A DNA stretch of 62,194 nucleotides, from the NCBI GenBank assembly GCA_019119635.1, contig DWWP01000003.1:1-62194 (forward strand). Direction: 5' to 3'. Below the pieces are notes generated by a model. The model did no database searches. It was not told the DNA's origin and worked only from the letters and a program-made list of their open reading frames with translations. Shown piece by piece: positions 21,591-30,597 of this stretch. The first letter of the stretch is position 1, and every line of letters begins with the position of its first letter. A program made the translations under genes and the position numbers. This DNA is from Candidatus Dietzia intestinipullorum (lineage in GTDB: Bacteria > Actinomycetota > Actinomycetes > Mycobacteriales > Mycobacteriaceae).

Positions 21591-23318
21591 TCAGCCGGTG
21601 AGTTCCACCTCGGTGATGTCGGCCTTGAACGACTGGGGCCCGGTGGCGCCGAGCCGGGTGATCCACACCACTACGTGCTCCGCCTGCTCCGGATCGTCGA
21701 TGGTCACGGTGCCGGAGCCGTCGCGGATCGTCCCCTCGCCGAGCAGCGTCGTGTCCTCGAGGGAGTTCGGCGAGGCGCTGTCGGCGGAGCGCACCTCGAA
21801 GCGGACGCCGTCATCGTCGGAGCGGACCACCGCCTGTCCGACCTCCTGCTCGTCGTCCAGGGTGAGCAGGAGTCCGACACCGGGTTTGAGCGCCGAGCCG
21901 CCGTCGCCCAGCTGGTTGCGGTAGGTGTCCGTGGACCAGCTCGTCGAGGAGTCCCCGTCGATCACGTTGGACGCACCGGAGGGGTTCTCGGCGGTGCCCG
22001 CGGAGGAGGTCGGCTGCCAACTGGTCGCGTCGGAGACCTCGACCGGGGCGGCGGGGGCCGACGACGTCTCGGTCTCCGTAGGGGCCTCGGCGCCGTCGTC
22101 CTCGGGGGTCTGCGCGGCCGAGGCCTCGGACTCGCGGCTCTGCTCGGCGGCGCGCTCGATGGCGTCGAGCTGCTGGGACAGCGGGGTCTCCTGGTCGTCC
22201 GAGGTGAGGGCGCCGAGCATCCAGGCGGCGAGCAACGCCACTGCGATCACCGCCACCGCGGCCGTGCCCGCCATGATCATCCAGCGCCGCTTCTGGGTCT
22301 CCTCGTCGGGTGGCGTGTACGGCTCGGGGCCGTACCCGTCCGGGTCCGCCCCGGCGCCCCACTCCTGCGCCGGGGTGGACGGCTCGGTGGACGACGGCCC
22401 GGTGGACGACGACGAGAGCGCCGCGCCGGTGCCGGCGGCGCCGGCGGTGGCTGCTGCCGCTGTCGTCGCCGGACGCGTGGCACCCCGGGCGGCCGCGGGG
22501 CCGCGGACCGGGCCGCCGGTGCGCTCGCTGATCATGGAACGGACGGTGGCGGCGGAGCTCACGGACGACCCGTCGAGCGAGCGCATGGCCAGCACGGCCG
22601 AGTCCTGCGGGACCCCGGACCCGACCTCGGTGGGATCGCGCGGCACCTCGTCGTCGTCGACAGGGGCGGACGGGAGTCGATCGTCGCGGGGGTCGTGCTG
22701 GTCCGAGCCCTCGGGCAGCGCGACCGGCCAGGCGCCGGTGAGCAGCCCGTAGAGCACGGCCCCGAGACCACGCACGTCGCCGCGGGCATCGACCGACGGC
22801 CCCACGCCGGGGAAGGCGAGCAGCGCACGACCGTCCTCCGTGAGACGGATGCGGTCGGGCGAGTCCAGGCCGAGCACCAGACCGCTCTCCTGCGCCCGGG
22901 TGGCCGCATCGGACAGCCCCCACACGGCACCGACGGCGGTGCCGGGGTCCGGCTCGGCGGCGGCCGCGGCGAGACTGCGTCCGGGGACCCATTCCGAGAC
23001 CACGATGCCGCCGGCGCGGCCCCGGATCACATCGAGCACACGGGCGAGCCCGTCGGAGTAGACGCCGGTCAGGGCGACGGTGCGGTCGAGCACGCCGGTC
23101 GCCGAGCCGGGGGCCTGCTCGCCCGGAAGCGGGTCGACGAACGTCAGGGCCACGTCGCGTCCGAGACGCTTGTCGCGGGCCCGCCAGAAGGCCTGGCCCG
23201 CCACCCCGCCGTGCGGTTCGAGCAGCTCGTACCGGCCGCCGGAGACCAGTCCCCCGGTCGTGAGGCGCGGTGGGGACGGGGTGGCACCCTGTGCCGGAGC
23301 TCCGTTGCCCTCGCTCAC
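21591..23318 (-). CDS. Membrane-anchored pseudokinase with extracellular discoidin-like domain
   Basis: A 575-residue protein from the GTG at 23318, chosen because GAGGAGG lies 7 nt upstream. Residues ~25-290 have a protein-kinase-like layout (GGRYELLEPHGG, RDVALTFVDP, VVSEWVPGRSL), but the beta-3 lysine, HRD loop and DFG motif are not recognisable, so it is probably a pseudokinase. One transmembrane helix (MIMAGTAAVAVIAVALLAAWMLGAL) follows a Ser/Thr/Ala-rich linker. The outside part ends in a galactose-binding/discoidin-like domain (ASNVIDGDSSTSWSTDTYRN). This is equivalent to the C-terminal half of mycobacterial MviN (Rv3910), here a separate gene after murJ. It probably regulates lipid II flipping. 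Confidence 0.85.
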   Translation of the reverse strand: MSEGNGAPAQGATPSPPRLTTGGLVSGGRYELLEPHGGVAGQAFWRARDKRLGRDVALTFVDPLPGEQAPGSATGVLDRTVALTGVYSDGLARVLDVIRGRAGGIVVSEWVPGRSLAAAAAEPDPGTAVGAVWGLSDAATRAQESGLVLGLDSPDRIRLTEDGRALLAFPGVGPSVDARGDVRGLGAVLYGLLTGAWPVALPEGSDQHDPRDDRLPSAPVDDDEVPRDPTEVGSGVPQDSAVLAMRSLDGSSVSSAATVRSMISERTGGPVRGPAAARGATRPATTAAAATAGAAGTGAALSSSSTGPSSTEPSTPAQEWGAGADPDGYGPEPYTPPDEETQKRRWMIMAGTAAVAVIAVALLAAWMLGALTSDDQETPLSQQLDAIERAAEQSRESEASAAQTPEDDGAEAPTETETSSAPAAPVEVSDATSWQPTSSAGTAENPSGASNVIDGDSSTSWSTDTYRNQLGDGGSALKPGVGLLLTLDDEQEVGQAVVRSDDDGVRFEVRSADSASPNSLEDTTLLGEGTIRDGSGTVTIDDPEQAEHVVVWITRLGATGPQSFKADITEVELTG

Positions 23319-23409
23319 CCGCTGACCTCCTCGGTTGGCGCGTCCCGGTGCGTGTTCCGGGGCGCTGGTGACCCTCAAGAGTGTACGTTCCGCTCGTGGG
23401 GGCGACGGA

Positions 23410-25245
23410 CTATCTCTTCAGTCTCCCCAGCAGCCCCCGGAGCAAGGGGCCCACGACGTCCAGTTCGGGCAGCCGCGAACGGGAGAGGATCACGCCGGTG
23501 ATCGCGAACGCGATGACCGTCCCGATCCCCACGCGGACCACGAAGCCGATCGATCCGAGCGCGTCGGTGATCACGTGCAGGGGCAGGACGGCGTCCACCA
23601 GGAGGGCGACGACCGCCCCGATCGCGGAGGCGCCGAGCGTCCAGGCCGCCGACCGGAGGGTCTCCCGCCCGCGCAGCGGCCCGAGCATGCGGCGCAGCAG
23701 GATGAAGCCGGCCACCGCGCCCACGGCCCAGCCGAGGCCGTTGGCGAGCGCCAGCCCCACCACGACGTGCGATCGCTCCTCGGCCAGCAGCGGGACGATG
23801 AGCGACAGGACCACGCGGACGACCGTCACGGCGAGGATCATCACTGTGGGCGTCCAGTAGTCCTCGCGCGCGTAGAACACGCGCTGCTGGAGGAGGACGA
23901 TCGCGTACGGGATCAGGGTGAAGGCGCCGAAGGACAGGGTGAGGCCGAGGACCTCGGCGTTCTCGGCGTCGAAGTTGCCGTAGCGGAAGAGGGCGGTGGC
24001 GATCGCCGGGCCGAACGCGGTCATGACCGCGATGATCGGGAGCAGGCCGAACATGGACAGGCGGGTGCCCAGCGAGATGTCCCGGACGACCTCCCTGGTG
24101 CGCCCCGCGATCCCGTTGTCCGCCAGCCGGGGGTTGATGGCCGTGAGCAGGGTGACGCCGATGATCCCGTACGGCACCTGCAGGAGCAGCCAATACGTCT
24201 GGTAGATGGCGATCGCGGCCTCGTCCGCCGCCGACCCGATCCGGTTGGTCATCACCAGGCCGACCTGGGAGACGAACACGTACGTCAGGCCGGCGAGGGC
24301 GTTGCCGCCGAACTGCTTGAGGCGCGGGTCGATCCCCCACTGCGGGCGCAGGTCCACGCCGGCGCGGCGCAGCGCCGGGATGAGGATCCCGGCCTGGACC
24401 ACCACGCCGAGCGTCGTACCCAGGCCCAGCAACAGGATCGGGCCGCTGAGCAGGTTCACCGGCGCGTCGGCGTCGAGCCCGCTGCCGACCACGGCGAACA
24501 GGGCGAGCGTCGCGATGGCCACCGCGTTGTTCCACACCGGGGCCCACGCCCCGGGGCGGAAGACGCCGTTGTAGTTGAGCACGGCGAGCATCACCGAGAA
24601 GACGCCGTAGAAGAAGATCTGCGGGAGCAGCAGGAAGGCGAAGGCCGTGGCCAGGCTGGTGTTGACCTCGCCGTCGCCCAGGTTGATCCGCACGAGCAGC
24701 GGCGCACAGGCCACGGCGATGACCGTCGCCACCAGGGCCAGCGTCGCGGCGACGGTGAGCAGTCTTCGGAGGAAGCCCACGCCGCCGTCGGCGTCCTCCT
24801 GTGCGGAGCGGGCCAGCAGCGGCATGAACATCGCGGTGAGCACCGAACCCAGCACGAGCTCGGTGATCATGTTGGGCAGCGTGTTGGCGGTGTTGAACGC
24901 CGAGGCGACCGCGGGCCCGAGGACGGTGAGGATGAGGATCATCCGCACGAAGCCGGTGACCCGGCTGGCGAGGTTGGCCACGGCCATCGATCCCGTCGAC
25001 CGCATCACCGAGGCGTCGGAGGAGTCGCGGGTCGTGGCGCCGGTCCCGCCTCCGCTCGGGGCCCCGCGCGGCGCGCCGCTCATGACGGGCGCCTGGTTGA
25101 TGGTGCCCGGCACGTACGAGTCCGCCACCGGGGGCGGGGTGAGCGGGTACTGGACCACGCAGCTACCGGCTTCGCGACGCCGTTCGCGCAGGCCCGGGTC
25201 CGGGGCCCGGAACTCGGGCTCGTCGCGGCCCTGATCGTCGTTCAC
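23410..25245 (-). CDS. murJ: Lipid II flippase MurJ (MviN)
   Basis: MOP-superfamily polytopic membrane protein, 611 residues, that moves lipid II across the membrane for peptidoglycan synthesis. After a ~95-residue disordered N-terminus come about 14 hydrophobic segments, with the typical first-helix motif ANLASRVTGFVRMILI and SAFNTANTLPNMITELV. Start is GTG at 25245, with GAAGGA 9 nt upstream, overlapping the stop of the preceding exported-protein gene (GTGA). The flippase ends at 23410; the pseudokinase follows 91 bp later as a separate gene instead of being fused. Confidence 0.96.
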   Translation of the reverse strand: MNDDQGRDEPEFRAPDPGLRERRREAGSCVVQYPLTPPPVADSYVPGTINQAPVMSGAPRGAPSGGGTGATTRDSSDASVMRSTGSMAVANLASRVTGFVRMILILTVLGPAVASAFNTANTLPNMITELVLGSVLTAMFMPLLARSAQEDADGGVGFLRRLLTVAATLALVATVIAVACAPLLVRINLGDGEVNTSLATAFAFLLLPQIFFYGVFSVMLAVLNYNGVFRPGAWAPVWNNAVAIATLALFAVVGSGLDADAPVNLLSGPILLLGLGTTLGVVVQAGILIPALRRAGVDLRPQWGIDPRLKQFGGNALAGLTYVFVSQVGLVMTNRIGSAADEAAIAIYQTYWLLLQVPYGIIGVTLLTAINPRLADNGIAGRTREVVRDISLGTRLSMFGLLPIIAVMTAFGPAIATALFRYGNFDAENAEVLGLTLSFGAFTLIPYAIVLLQQRVFYAREDYWTPTVMILAVTVVRVVLSLIVPLLAEERSHVVVGLALANGLGWAVGAVAGFILLRRMLGPLRGRETLRSAAWTLGASAIGAVVALLVDAVLPLHVITDALGSIGFVVRVGIGTVIAFAITGVILSRSRLPELDVVGPLLRGLLGRLKR

Positions 25246-27860
25246 GGTCGATGTCCTTCGTCCGCCGGATCATGGATCCCCCGACGGTAGCGCAGGTAGC
25301 GACGTCCGCCGAGGACGAGGGCGAGCGCCGCGGCGGCCAGCGCGAACCCCTGGGCGACCGGGTAGCCGCCGGACTGCACGGAGAGCTCGACGGGCTCGGC
25401 CAGGGGGCGCCCGTCGGGCCCGTGGAGCACGAAGGTGACGGTGTGACGGGACCCGCCGTCCGTGTCCGACTGCGTGGGGACCTGCAGCGTCCGGGACCCC
25501 GCTGCCGGAACCTGGACCATGCCCACCGGATCCACGTGCAGGCCGGGCGGGCTGGCGACGTCGACGCTCACCCGCACCGGGAACGGCAGCGCGTTGCGCG
25601 CCACCAGCAGCAGGGGGCTGTTGGGGCTGGCCATGGTGAACACGCTCCCCGGGGGGAGCAGGTCGACGCGCGCGAGGGAGGCGCTCACCGTGTGCTCGAG
25701 CGTCTCGAGCCGCTGCGCCCCGCGGACCCGGGCGGAGGCGCCGGTCTGCGCGTCCAGCGTGATCCCGTCACCGTCGGCGCGCCGTCCCGACTCGGAGAGC
25801 ACCCGCAGCGCGTCCCCCACCATCGGGTCGAGGTGCGCGGGCGCCAAGGCGGAGGTGGGGTCCGAGGTGTCGACGAGCGAGCGCAGCGTGCCGATGCCCG
25901 CCAGCGTCTCGGCGAGGCGCTGCTCGGTGGTCCCGCCCGGATCGGCCCCGAACGGGTCGGTCTGTCCGGGATCGCTCGCCCCGGTGGGATCCTCGGCGAG
26001 GGCGCCGTCGGGGGTCGTCACCGGCCCGGCCAGGCGCTCCGGCAGCGACACCGCGCGCAGCCGATCGGACTCGAGCTGGGCGCCCAGCAGGTCGAGCAGG
26101 GACCCGGCGCCGGTCCCGTCCACCGACCACACCTGGGGCGGCACCGCCAGGATCCCCTGCTCGGCCGCCTCCGAGGGGTCGGGTGTGGCGGCGCCGACGG
26201 CGGGGAGCCCGGCACCCGCGGCGGCGCCGGGCTGCTGTCCGGGCTCCGCACGAGCGCGGTCGGCCTCGTCGATGATCGGTGCGAGGAGCGCGGCGCGCGC
26301 GTCCTGGAGGCGGGCCTCCGGCGAGTCGGCGGTGAGCCAGTAGCGGGTGGCGGGGTCGGAGTAGCGGGGGTTCTCCGGCACGTCGCCGGTCGCGGCCAGC
26401 GACGCCCCGAGGGTCGACGAGTAGGTGAGCGCCCGCGTCCGCTCCGGTCCGGTGGTCTCGACCAGTCCCGGAGGCGGGAGCAGCCCGGTGTCCGTGCGGG
26501 TCGACCGGTCGGCGACCAGGGCGGTCGAGCCCCCGGCCCCCAGTGCCGCCGGGGTGGCCGGATCCAGCGTCCCGGAGGCCGGCACGAGGACGTCCGGCAC
26601 GGTCTCGACGCCCAGCACCCGCTCGACCGTGTCGGAGTCGGTCGCGACCGAGGTCAGCGACGGCTCCCCCACCCGGGCCACCGAGTCCAGATCGGCCTGC
26701 GCGCCCGGCAGGCTGACCACACAGCCGCCGTCCGTGAGTGCCTGCAGCTCGTCGATCCACCGCGCCGCGTCCGACGCCACCTGCTCGCCGTCGACCTCCT
26801 GCGGGTCCCGGCCCCCGCCGGATCGGCCCCCCGCGGCGGAGGGGTCGGCGTCCCGGTCGATCACCACCGAGGTGCCACCGGCGATCTGGGAGACCGTGCC
26901 GAGCAGGTCCGGGTCGACCGCGATGCAGGTGGCGCGCCGGAGCTCTTGTCCGCCGGTCCCGTCGAACGCGTCGTCCGCGGCCCGGACGAGACCGGTGAGC
27001 CGGCCGCCCTCGGACAGGTCCCGCAGGAGCGAGTCGTCGCTCAGGGCGACGACCGGGTCCGTGCCGTGGTCGCCCGGGATCCGGGCGACCCGCGTGGGGG
27101 GTGCCGCCAGGGGCCAGAGAACCGTGAGCGGGAGCGCCGACGGAGCGGACTCGTCGTCGTCGTTCCCGTCGCCGCCCCCGTCGTCGCCGGCACCCTCGGC
27201 CCCGTCGTCCGTCGGCGGGGCGAGGTCCTCGGCGCCGGTAGGGGCGTCGAGGACCGGGAGCAGTGTGCGCGCGTCGTGGAGGCGCGCCGGGGTGCCGCCG
27301 ACCGGCGTGCCGTTGACGTTGACGAGCAGCGGGTAGACGCCCGGCTCGGTGAGCTGCAGGTCCGTGCCCGGGCGCCCCGGGACATCGCGGGAGGGCATCG
27401 AGATCCGGAACGGCACGGACGCGCCGGGATCGAGTGCCGGGGCCACGCGCTGGAACTCCCCCGCGAGTTCGAACGACGGCTCCGACCAGACCAGCGGCTC
27501 CCGCACCGATTCGGCGTCGGAGACCCGCGGCCCGCGCTGCAGTCGGACGTCGATCTCCTCGAGCGGGACGTCTCCGACGTTCTGGATCGTGCCCGTCACG
27601 GTGACCGTGGGAACGCCGGCCTCCGTGCCGACCGCGACCGGGTCAGCCGAGCCGGCGTCGAACACCCGGGGCGAGACCTCGTCGATCGTGATCCGTGCCA
27701 GTCCCGGGGCCGGGTCGGGAATCTGCTCCCCGGCGGCCGATTCCGCGGGCGTGATCGCGCGGGCCGGCGAGACCCCCAGGACCGGCGCGGTGGCCAGCGC
27801 CGCGGAGAGGGCGATCGGGGCGAGGGACCGGACGACCCGCCCACCCGGCCGCGCGGTCAC
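25242..27860 (-). CDS. DUF6049 exported membrane-anchored protein (Rv3909-like)
   Basis: An 872-residue protein. I start at the GTG at 27860, which overlaps the Nudix stop as GTGA; it gives an N-terminal signal peptide (GGRVVRSLAPIALSAALATAPVLGVSPARA). The long extracytoplasmic part has beta-rich segments (VTVTGTIQNVGDVPLEEIDVRLQRG) and a D/G-rich linker. A single transmembrane helix near the C-terminus (VAQGFALAAAALALVLGG) is followed by a short basic tail. The gene is coupled by 4-bp overlaps to the Nudix gene before it and murJ after it, an arrangement conserved around mycobacterial murJ. The function is not established; a role in cell-wall assembly with MurJ is inference. Confidence 0.85.
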   Translation of the reverse strand: MTARPGGRVVRSLAPIALSAALATAPVLGVSPARAITPAESAAGEQIPDPAPGLARITIDEVSPRVFDAGSADPVAVGTEAGVPTVTVTGTIQNVGDVPLEEIDVRLQRGPRVSDAESVREPLVWSEPSFELAGEFQRVAPALDPGASVPFRISMPSRDVPGRPGTDLQLTEPGVYPLLVNVNGTPVGGTPARLHDARTLLPVLDAPTGAEDLAPPTDDGAEGAGDDGGGDGNDDDESAPSALPLTVLWPLAAPPTRVARIPGDHGTDPVVALSDDSLLRDLSEGGRLTGLVRAADDAFDGTGGQELRRATCIAVDPDLLGTVSQIAGGTSVVIDRDADPSAAGGRSGGGRDPQEVDGEQVASDAARWIDELQALTDGGCVVSLPGAQADLDSVARVGEPSLTSVATDSDTVERVLGVETVPDVLVPASGTLDPATPAALGAGGSTALVADRSTRTDTGLLPPPGLVETTGPERTRALTYSSTLGASLAATGDVPENPRYSDPATRYWLTADSPEARLQDARAALLAPIIDEADRARAEPGQQPGAAAGAGLPAVGAATPDPSEAAEQGILAVPPQVWSVDGTGAGSLLDLLGAQLESDRLRAVSLPERLAGPVTTPDGALAEDPTGASDPGQTDPFGADPGGTTEQRLAETLAGIGTLRSLVDTSDPTSALAPAHLDPMVGDALRVLSESGRRADGDGITLDAQTGASARVRGAQRLETLEHTVSASLARVDLLPPGSVFTMASPNSPLLLVARNALPFPVRVSVDVASPPGLHVDPVGMVQVPAAGSRTLQVPTQSDTDGGSRHTVTFVLHGPDGRPLAEPVELSVQSGGYPVAQGFALAAAALALVLGGRRYLRYRRGIHDPADEGHRP

Positions 27861-29080
27861 GACCCGGACTCCTCCGGAGTGCGGCGTTCCGGGGCCCGGT
27901 CGTCCGTGGTCGAGCGGCGGGACGGATCCACGATCTGTGCCGTCTGCGGCCCGGGGTTCTCCCCCGCGGCCTCGGCGCGCGCGAGCGCCGGCAGCAACGT
28001 GCGCGCCGTCTCCACGAGTTTGCGCTCGTCCGGGTAGGCCAGCCGGCGGGGCAGGGTGTCGAACGCGAACCAGCCCACCTCGGTGATCTCCGGGTCCTCG
28101 TCGCACAGTTCGCCGTGGTCATAGCGGATCAGATGGTGGTGGACCGTCTTGTGGATGCGGCGTCCCTCGGCCACGAACCAGTAGTCGATGGTGCCCAGCG
28201 GGGCGAGCACCGTGCCGTCGACGCCCGTCTCCTCGAGCACCTCGCGGCGGGCCGTCTCCTCGACGGTCTCCCCCGGCTCGATGTGCCCCTTGGGCATCGA
28301 CCACAGCATGCGGTTGCGGCGATCGAGCCTGCCGATCAGCGCGACCTCCAGGCGGGACAGGTCGGGCTCGGGCGTCGCCGCGGCCTCGAGGAGCCCCCGG
28401 ATCACGAGGCCGCCCGCCGATGTCTCGAGGACGGTGCGCAACCGCTGGCCGCCGCGCTGGTGGCGGTTGTTCCCGCGGCCGCCCCGGGCGTTCTTACCGG
28501 AGCCGGCGTTCTTGCCGGCGTTGCCGGGCTTGGCGCCGGAGCGGGCGCCCCCCGGCTTGGGTCCGGACTTGGCGGCGGGTCGGCCGCGGCCGTGGCGCGG
28601 CACCTGGCCCCCTGACGAGGTCGCGCCGGCTGCACCGTCGGTGGACCGGACCGTGCGGACGGATTGTCCCTGGCCGATCGACTCGTTCTCCGGCGCGCGC
28701 TGCTGCGCCTGCGGGTTGCGTCCCTGGCCGCGGCGCCCGCGACCGCCGCGTCGACGCCGACGGCGCTGACCGGGCCGGCCCGCTCCCGACTGCGGCTGCT
28801 TCTTCTGTTCGGGGCCACCGCCCTGGGAGCCCTGGCCTCCCCGGCTCTTCTGGCCCGCCTGTCCCTCGCGACCTCCCTGGTTCTGACCGCTCTGGCCGTT
28901 CCGGGGCTTCTGGCGACGCGGGGAGTCCTGGCCGCTCTGGTCGTTCTGCCTCCTGGGCCCGCTGTCGCCGCCGTGTCCCGAGGCGGGACGAGGGCTCTCA
29001 CCAGGTCCGGAGGGCCTGCTCGCACGACGACGACGCCGTGCGGCGGGGCGCGGTCGATCGGGGCGTTGGGCTTCGGACAC
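27857..29080 (-). CDS. Nudix hydrolase with long RG/Q-rich N-terminus (MutT4-like)
   Basis: 407 residues. The Nudix domain occupies about 215-350, with LIGRLDRRNRMLWSMPKGHI, a complete Nudix box ending REVLEETG, and IDYWFVAEGRRIHKTVHHHL; it resembles M. tuberculosis MutT4 (Rv3908) in the same place. Nudix enzymes hydrolyse nucleoside diphosphates linked to other groups; the substrate is not evident here. The first ~210 residues are disordered and very rich in Arg, Gly, Gln and Lys, like RGG-type RNA-binding tails, and much longer than the mycobacterial one. The start is GTG with TAGCAT (29087-29092) 6 nt upstream, probably leaderless. Confidence 0.9.
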   Translation of the reverse strand: MSEAQRPDRPRPAARRRRRASRPSGPGESPRPASGHGGDSGPRRQNDQSGQDSPRRQKPRNGQSGQNQGGREGQAGQKSRGGQGSQGGGPEQKKQPQSGAGRPGQRRRRRRGGRGRRGQGRNPQAQQRAPENESIGQGQSVRTVRSTDGAAGATSSGGQVPRHGRGRPAAKSGPKPGGARSGAKPGNAGKNAGSGKNARGGRGNNRHQRGGQRLRTVLETSAGGLVIRGLLEAAATPEPDLSRLEVALIGRLDRRNRMLWSMPKGHIEPGETVEETARREVLEETGVDGTVLAPLGTIDYWFVAEGRRIHKTVHHHLIRYDHGELCDEDPEITEVGWFAFDTLPRRLAYPDERKLVETARTLLPALARAEAAGENPGPQTAQIVDPSRRSTTDDRAPERRTPEESGS

Positions 29081-29086
29081 CCATCG

Positions 29087-29092
29087 ATGCTA
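29087..29092 (-). promoter_or_regulatory. -10 box of leaderless Nudix-operon promoter
   Basis: TAGCAT on the minus strand, 6 nt before the GTG of the Nudix gene at 29080; it would drive the Nudix-DUF6049-murJ operon. Confidence 0.45.
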
Positions 29093-29166
29093 CCGGCCGG
29101 AGGGGCGGGTCCCGGAATCGTCGGCGTGCCGCCGGGGGCGGGCGGTCGGCCGCCCCTCCGGGCGTC

Positions 29167-30258
29167 TCATGCGCCGAGGGCCGGGCCGACCACGCGCCAC
29201 GAGTCGTGGAGCTCGCGCTCGAACAAGGCGAAGGTGTGGGCGCCGTTGTCGTAGCGGTCGTAGGTGAAGGGGACGCCGCCCGCGCGCAGTGCGTCGGCCA
29301 TGTGCCGGGTGCCCAGGTCGGACGCCAGTTCGGTGGGCGCACCCTGGGCAAACGTCAGCGATCCGATGTCCGCGCCGTCGTTGGGCCCCGGGTTGCCGGG
29401 GGCGGAGGCCAGATAGAGGGTGGTTCCGCGCAGCCTGTCGACGTTCCACGACGGGTCGTTGACCACCCAGGCGGGGTCGTCATGGCCGCCCCACGCGTTG
29501 TGCACGTTGCCGCCGCCGCGGGCCACCATCGCCGTCATCGCCGCGCGTCCGAAGGGGGTCGACACCTCCGGGAAACCGGACAGCGAGGCGGCGGCCGCGT
29601 AGTGGTGACGCCCCGTGGCCGCCAGCGTCAGCGCCGGACCGCCGGACATGGACACGCCGATCACGCCCCGCGTGTCGTTGAGGGCGTGCATGCCGGCGAG
29701 GGCGGCGGGCAGCTCCTCGTCCAGGAAGGTGTGCCAGCGGTTCACGCCCAGTACCGGGTCCGGGTGCTGCCAGTCCGTGTACAGGCTGAACCGGCCGCCC
29801 TCGGGGCTCGCGACCATCACGTGCTTGTCGGCGAAGAACTGCTGGTAGTTGGTGTGATAGGCCCAGCCGACGTGGTCCTCTCCCCCACCGACACCGTTGA
29901 GTAGGAGCAGCAGCGGCGCGGGCGAGGGGCTCTCCGGGAGCAGCACGAAGGTGGGGACGGCCTTCTGCATCGCGGGCGACCAGACGTCCGCCAGCACCTT
30001 GCGTCCCTCGACCGGCTGGACCCGCAGCACCTGCGGCGCGGCCGTGTCGGCGGGCGGCGGGGCCGTCGGCCGGGGCGAGGTGGTGAAGCCCATGGCCGTC
30101 GACGCGTCCACCCCTGCCGCGGACTGGCCCCGGGCGACGGGGGTGCCGGGCGTGGCCACCACCACGGCGGCGACCATGGCGATGATGGCGGCCACCGCCG
30201 TGGCGGCGGTGGCCGGGGTGGCCGGGGTGGAGAGCGCTGCCGCGCGACGAGTGTTCAC
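29167..30258 (-). CDS. Antigen 85-like mycolyltransferase / esterase, secreted
   Basis: 363 residues from the GTG at 30258, chosen because TAGAGT (30266-30271) lies 7 nt upstream. The N-terminus has a signal peptide (TAVAAIIAMVAAVVVATPGTPVARG). The rest is an alpha/beta hydrolase of the esterase/Ag85 family: MVASPEGGRFSLYTDWQ, the nucleophile elbow GVSMSGGPAL and the late His in NGAHTFALFERELHDSW. Ag85-type enzymes transfer mycolic acids between trehalose lipids and arabinogalactan outside the cell, so this gene supports a mycolate-bearing organism. It lies between the Nudix operon and a divergent plus-strand set; no partner gene is adjacent. Confidence 0.87.
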   Translation of the reverse strand: MNTRRAAALSTPATPATAATAVAAIIAMVAAVVVATPGTPVARGQSAAGVDASTAMGFTTSPRPTAPPPADTAAPQVLRVQPVEGRKVLADVWSPAMQKAVPTFVLLPESPSPAPLLLLLNGVGGGEDHVGWAYHTNYQQFFADKHVMVASPEGGRFSLYTDWQHPDPVLGVNRWHTFLDEELPAALAGMHALNDTRGVIGVSMSGGPALTLAATGRHHYAAAASLSGFPEVSTPFGRAAMTAMVARGGGNVHNAWGGHDDPAWVVNDPSWNVDRLRGTTLYLASAPGNPGPNDGADIGSLTFAQGAPTELASDLGTRHMADALRAGGVPFTYDRYDNGAHTFALFERELHDSWRVVGPALGA

Positions 30259-30265
30259 TCTGGCC

Positions 30266-30271
30266 ACTCTA
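30266..30271 (-). promoter_or_regulatory. -10 box of leaderless mycolyltransferase promoter
   Basis: TAGAGT on the minus strand, 7 nt before the GTG at 30258. Confidence 0.5.
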
Positions 30272-30309
30272 GTTGACCGTCGTACCAGCGCAAGGGCGTG
30301 CGATCGCAG

Positions 30310-30489
30310 CGTGGCCGGCAGTGTGGCCGGCAGTTGCGGTCGACAGTTGCGATCGGGAGCGTGACCGACAGTGTGGTCGACAGCAGGGACGGGACAGAGG
30401 ACCGCGTTCTGTGGAACTCCACCGCGATTCGTGACATCCCACCGCAATCCTGGACACGGCCTCTCGGGCGATACGTCACAGAACGCGGT
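30310..30489. repeat. Degenerate short tandem repeats and a 13-bp inverted repeat
   Basis: The 339-bp interval upstream of the mycolyltransferase and the monooxygenase-like gene holds no convincing gene. From 30310 to 30385 a 10-13 nt unit recurs imperfectly (GTGGCCGGCA twice, then TTGCGGTCGACAG, TTGCGATCGGGAG, TGACCGACAG, TGTGGTCGACAG). ACCGCGTTCTGTG (30401-30413) is perfectly inverted as CACAGAACGCGGT (30477-30489), and CCACCGC recurs in between (about 30419 and 30440). Several frames are open across it, an effect of the repeats. Confidence 0.65.
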
Positions 30490-30584
30490 GGATCCGGCGG
30501 CGTGCGGCAGGTCCGACCGCGTCGTCCCCGTGTCACCGGGCCCGCCATGCCGACCGGCGACACGAGGTCCGTGGTCAGTACATC

Positions 30585-30590
30585 TAGAGT
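30585..30590 (+). promoter_or_regulatory. -10 box of leaderless monooxygenase-like gene
   Basis: TAGAGT, 7 nt before the ATG at 30598. Confidence 0.5.
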
Positions 30591-30597
30591 CCGCCGT

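Noticed and set aside
25251-28037. 928-codon plus-strand frame opposite the DUF6049 gene
   Set aside because: Antisense shadow; the minus-strand frame has signal peptide, membrane anchor and operon context.
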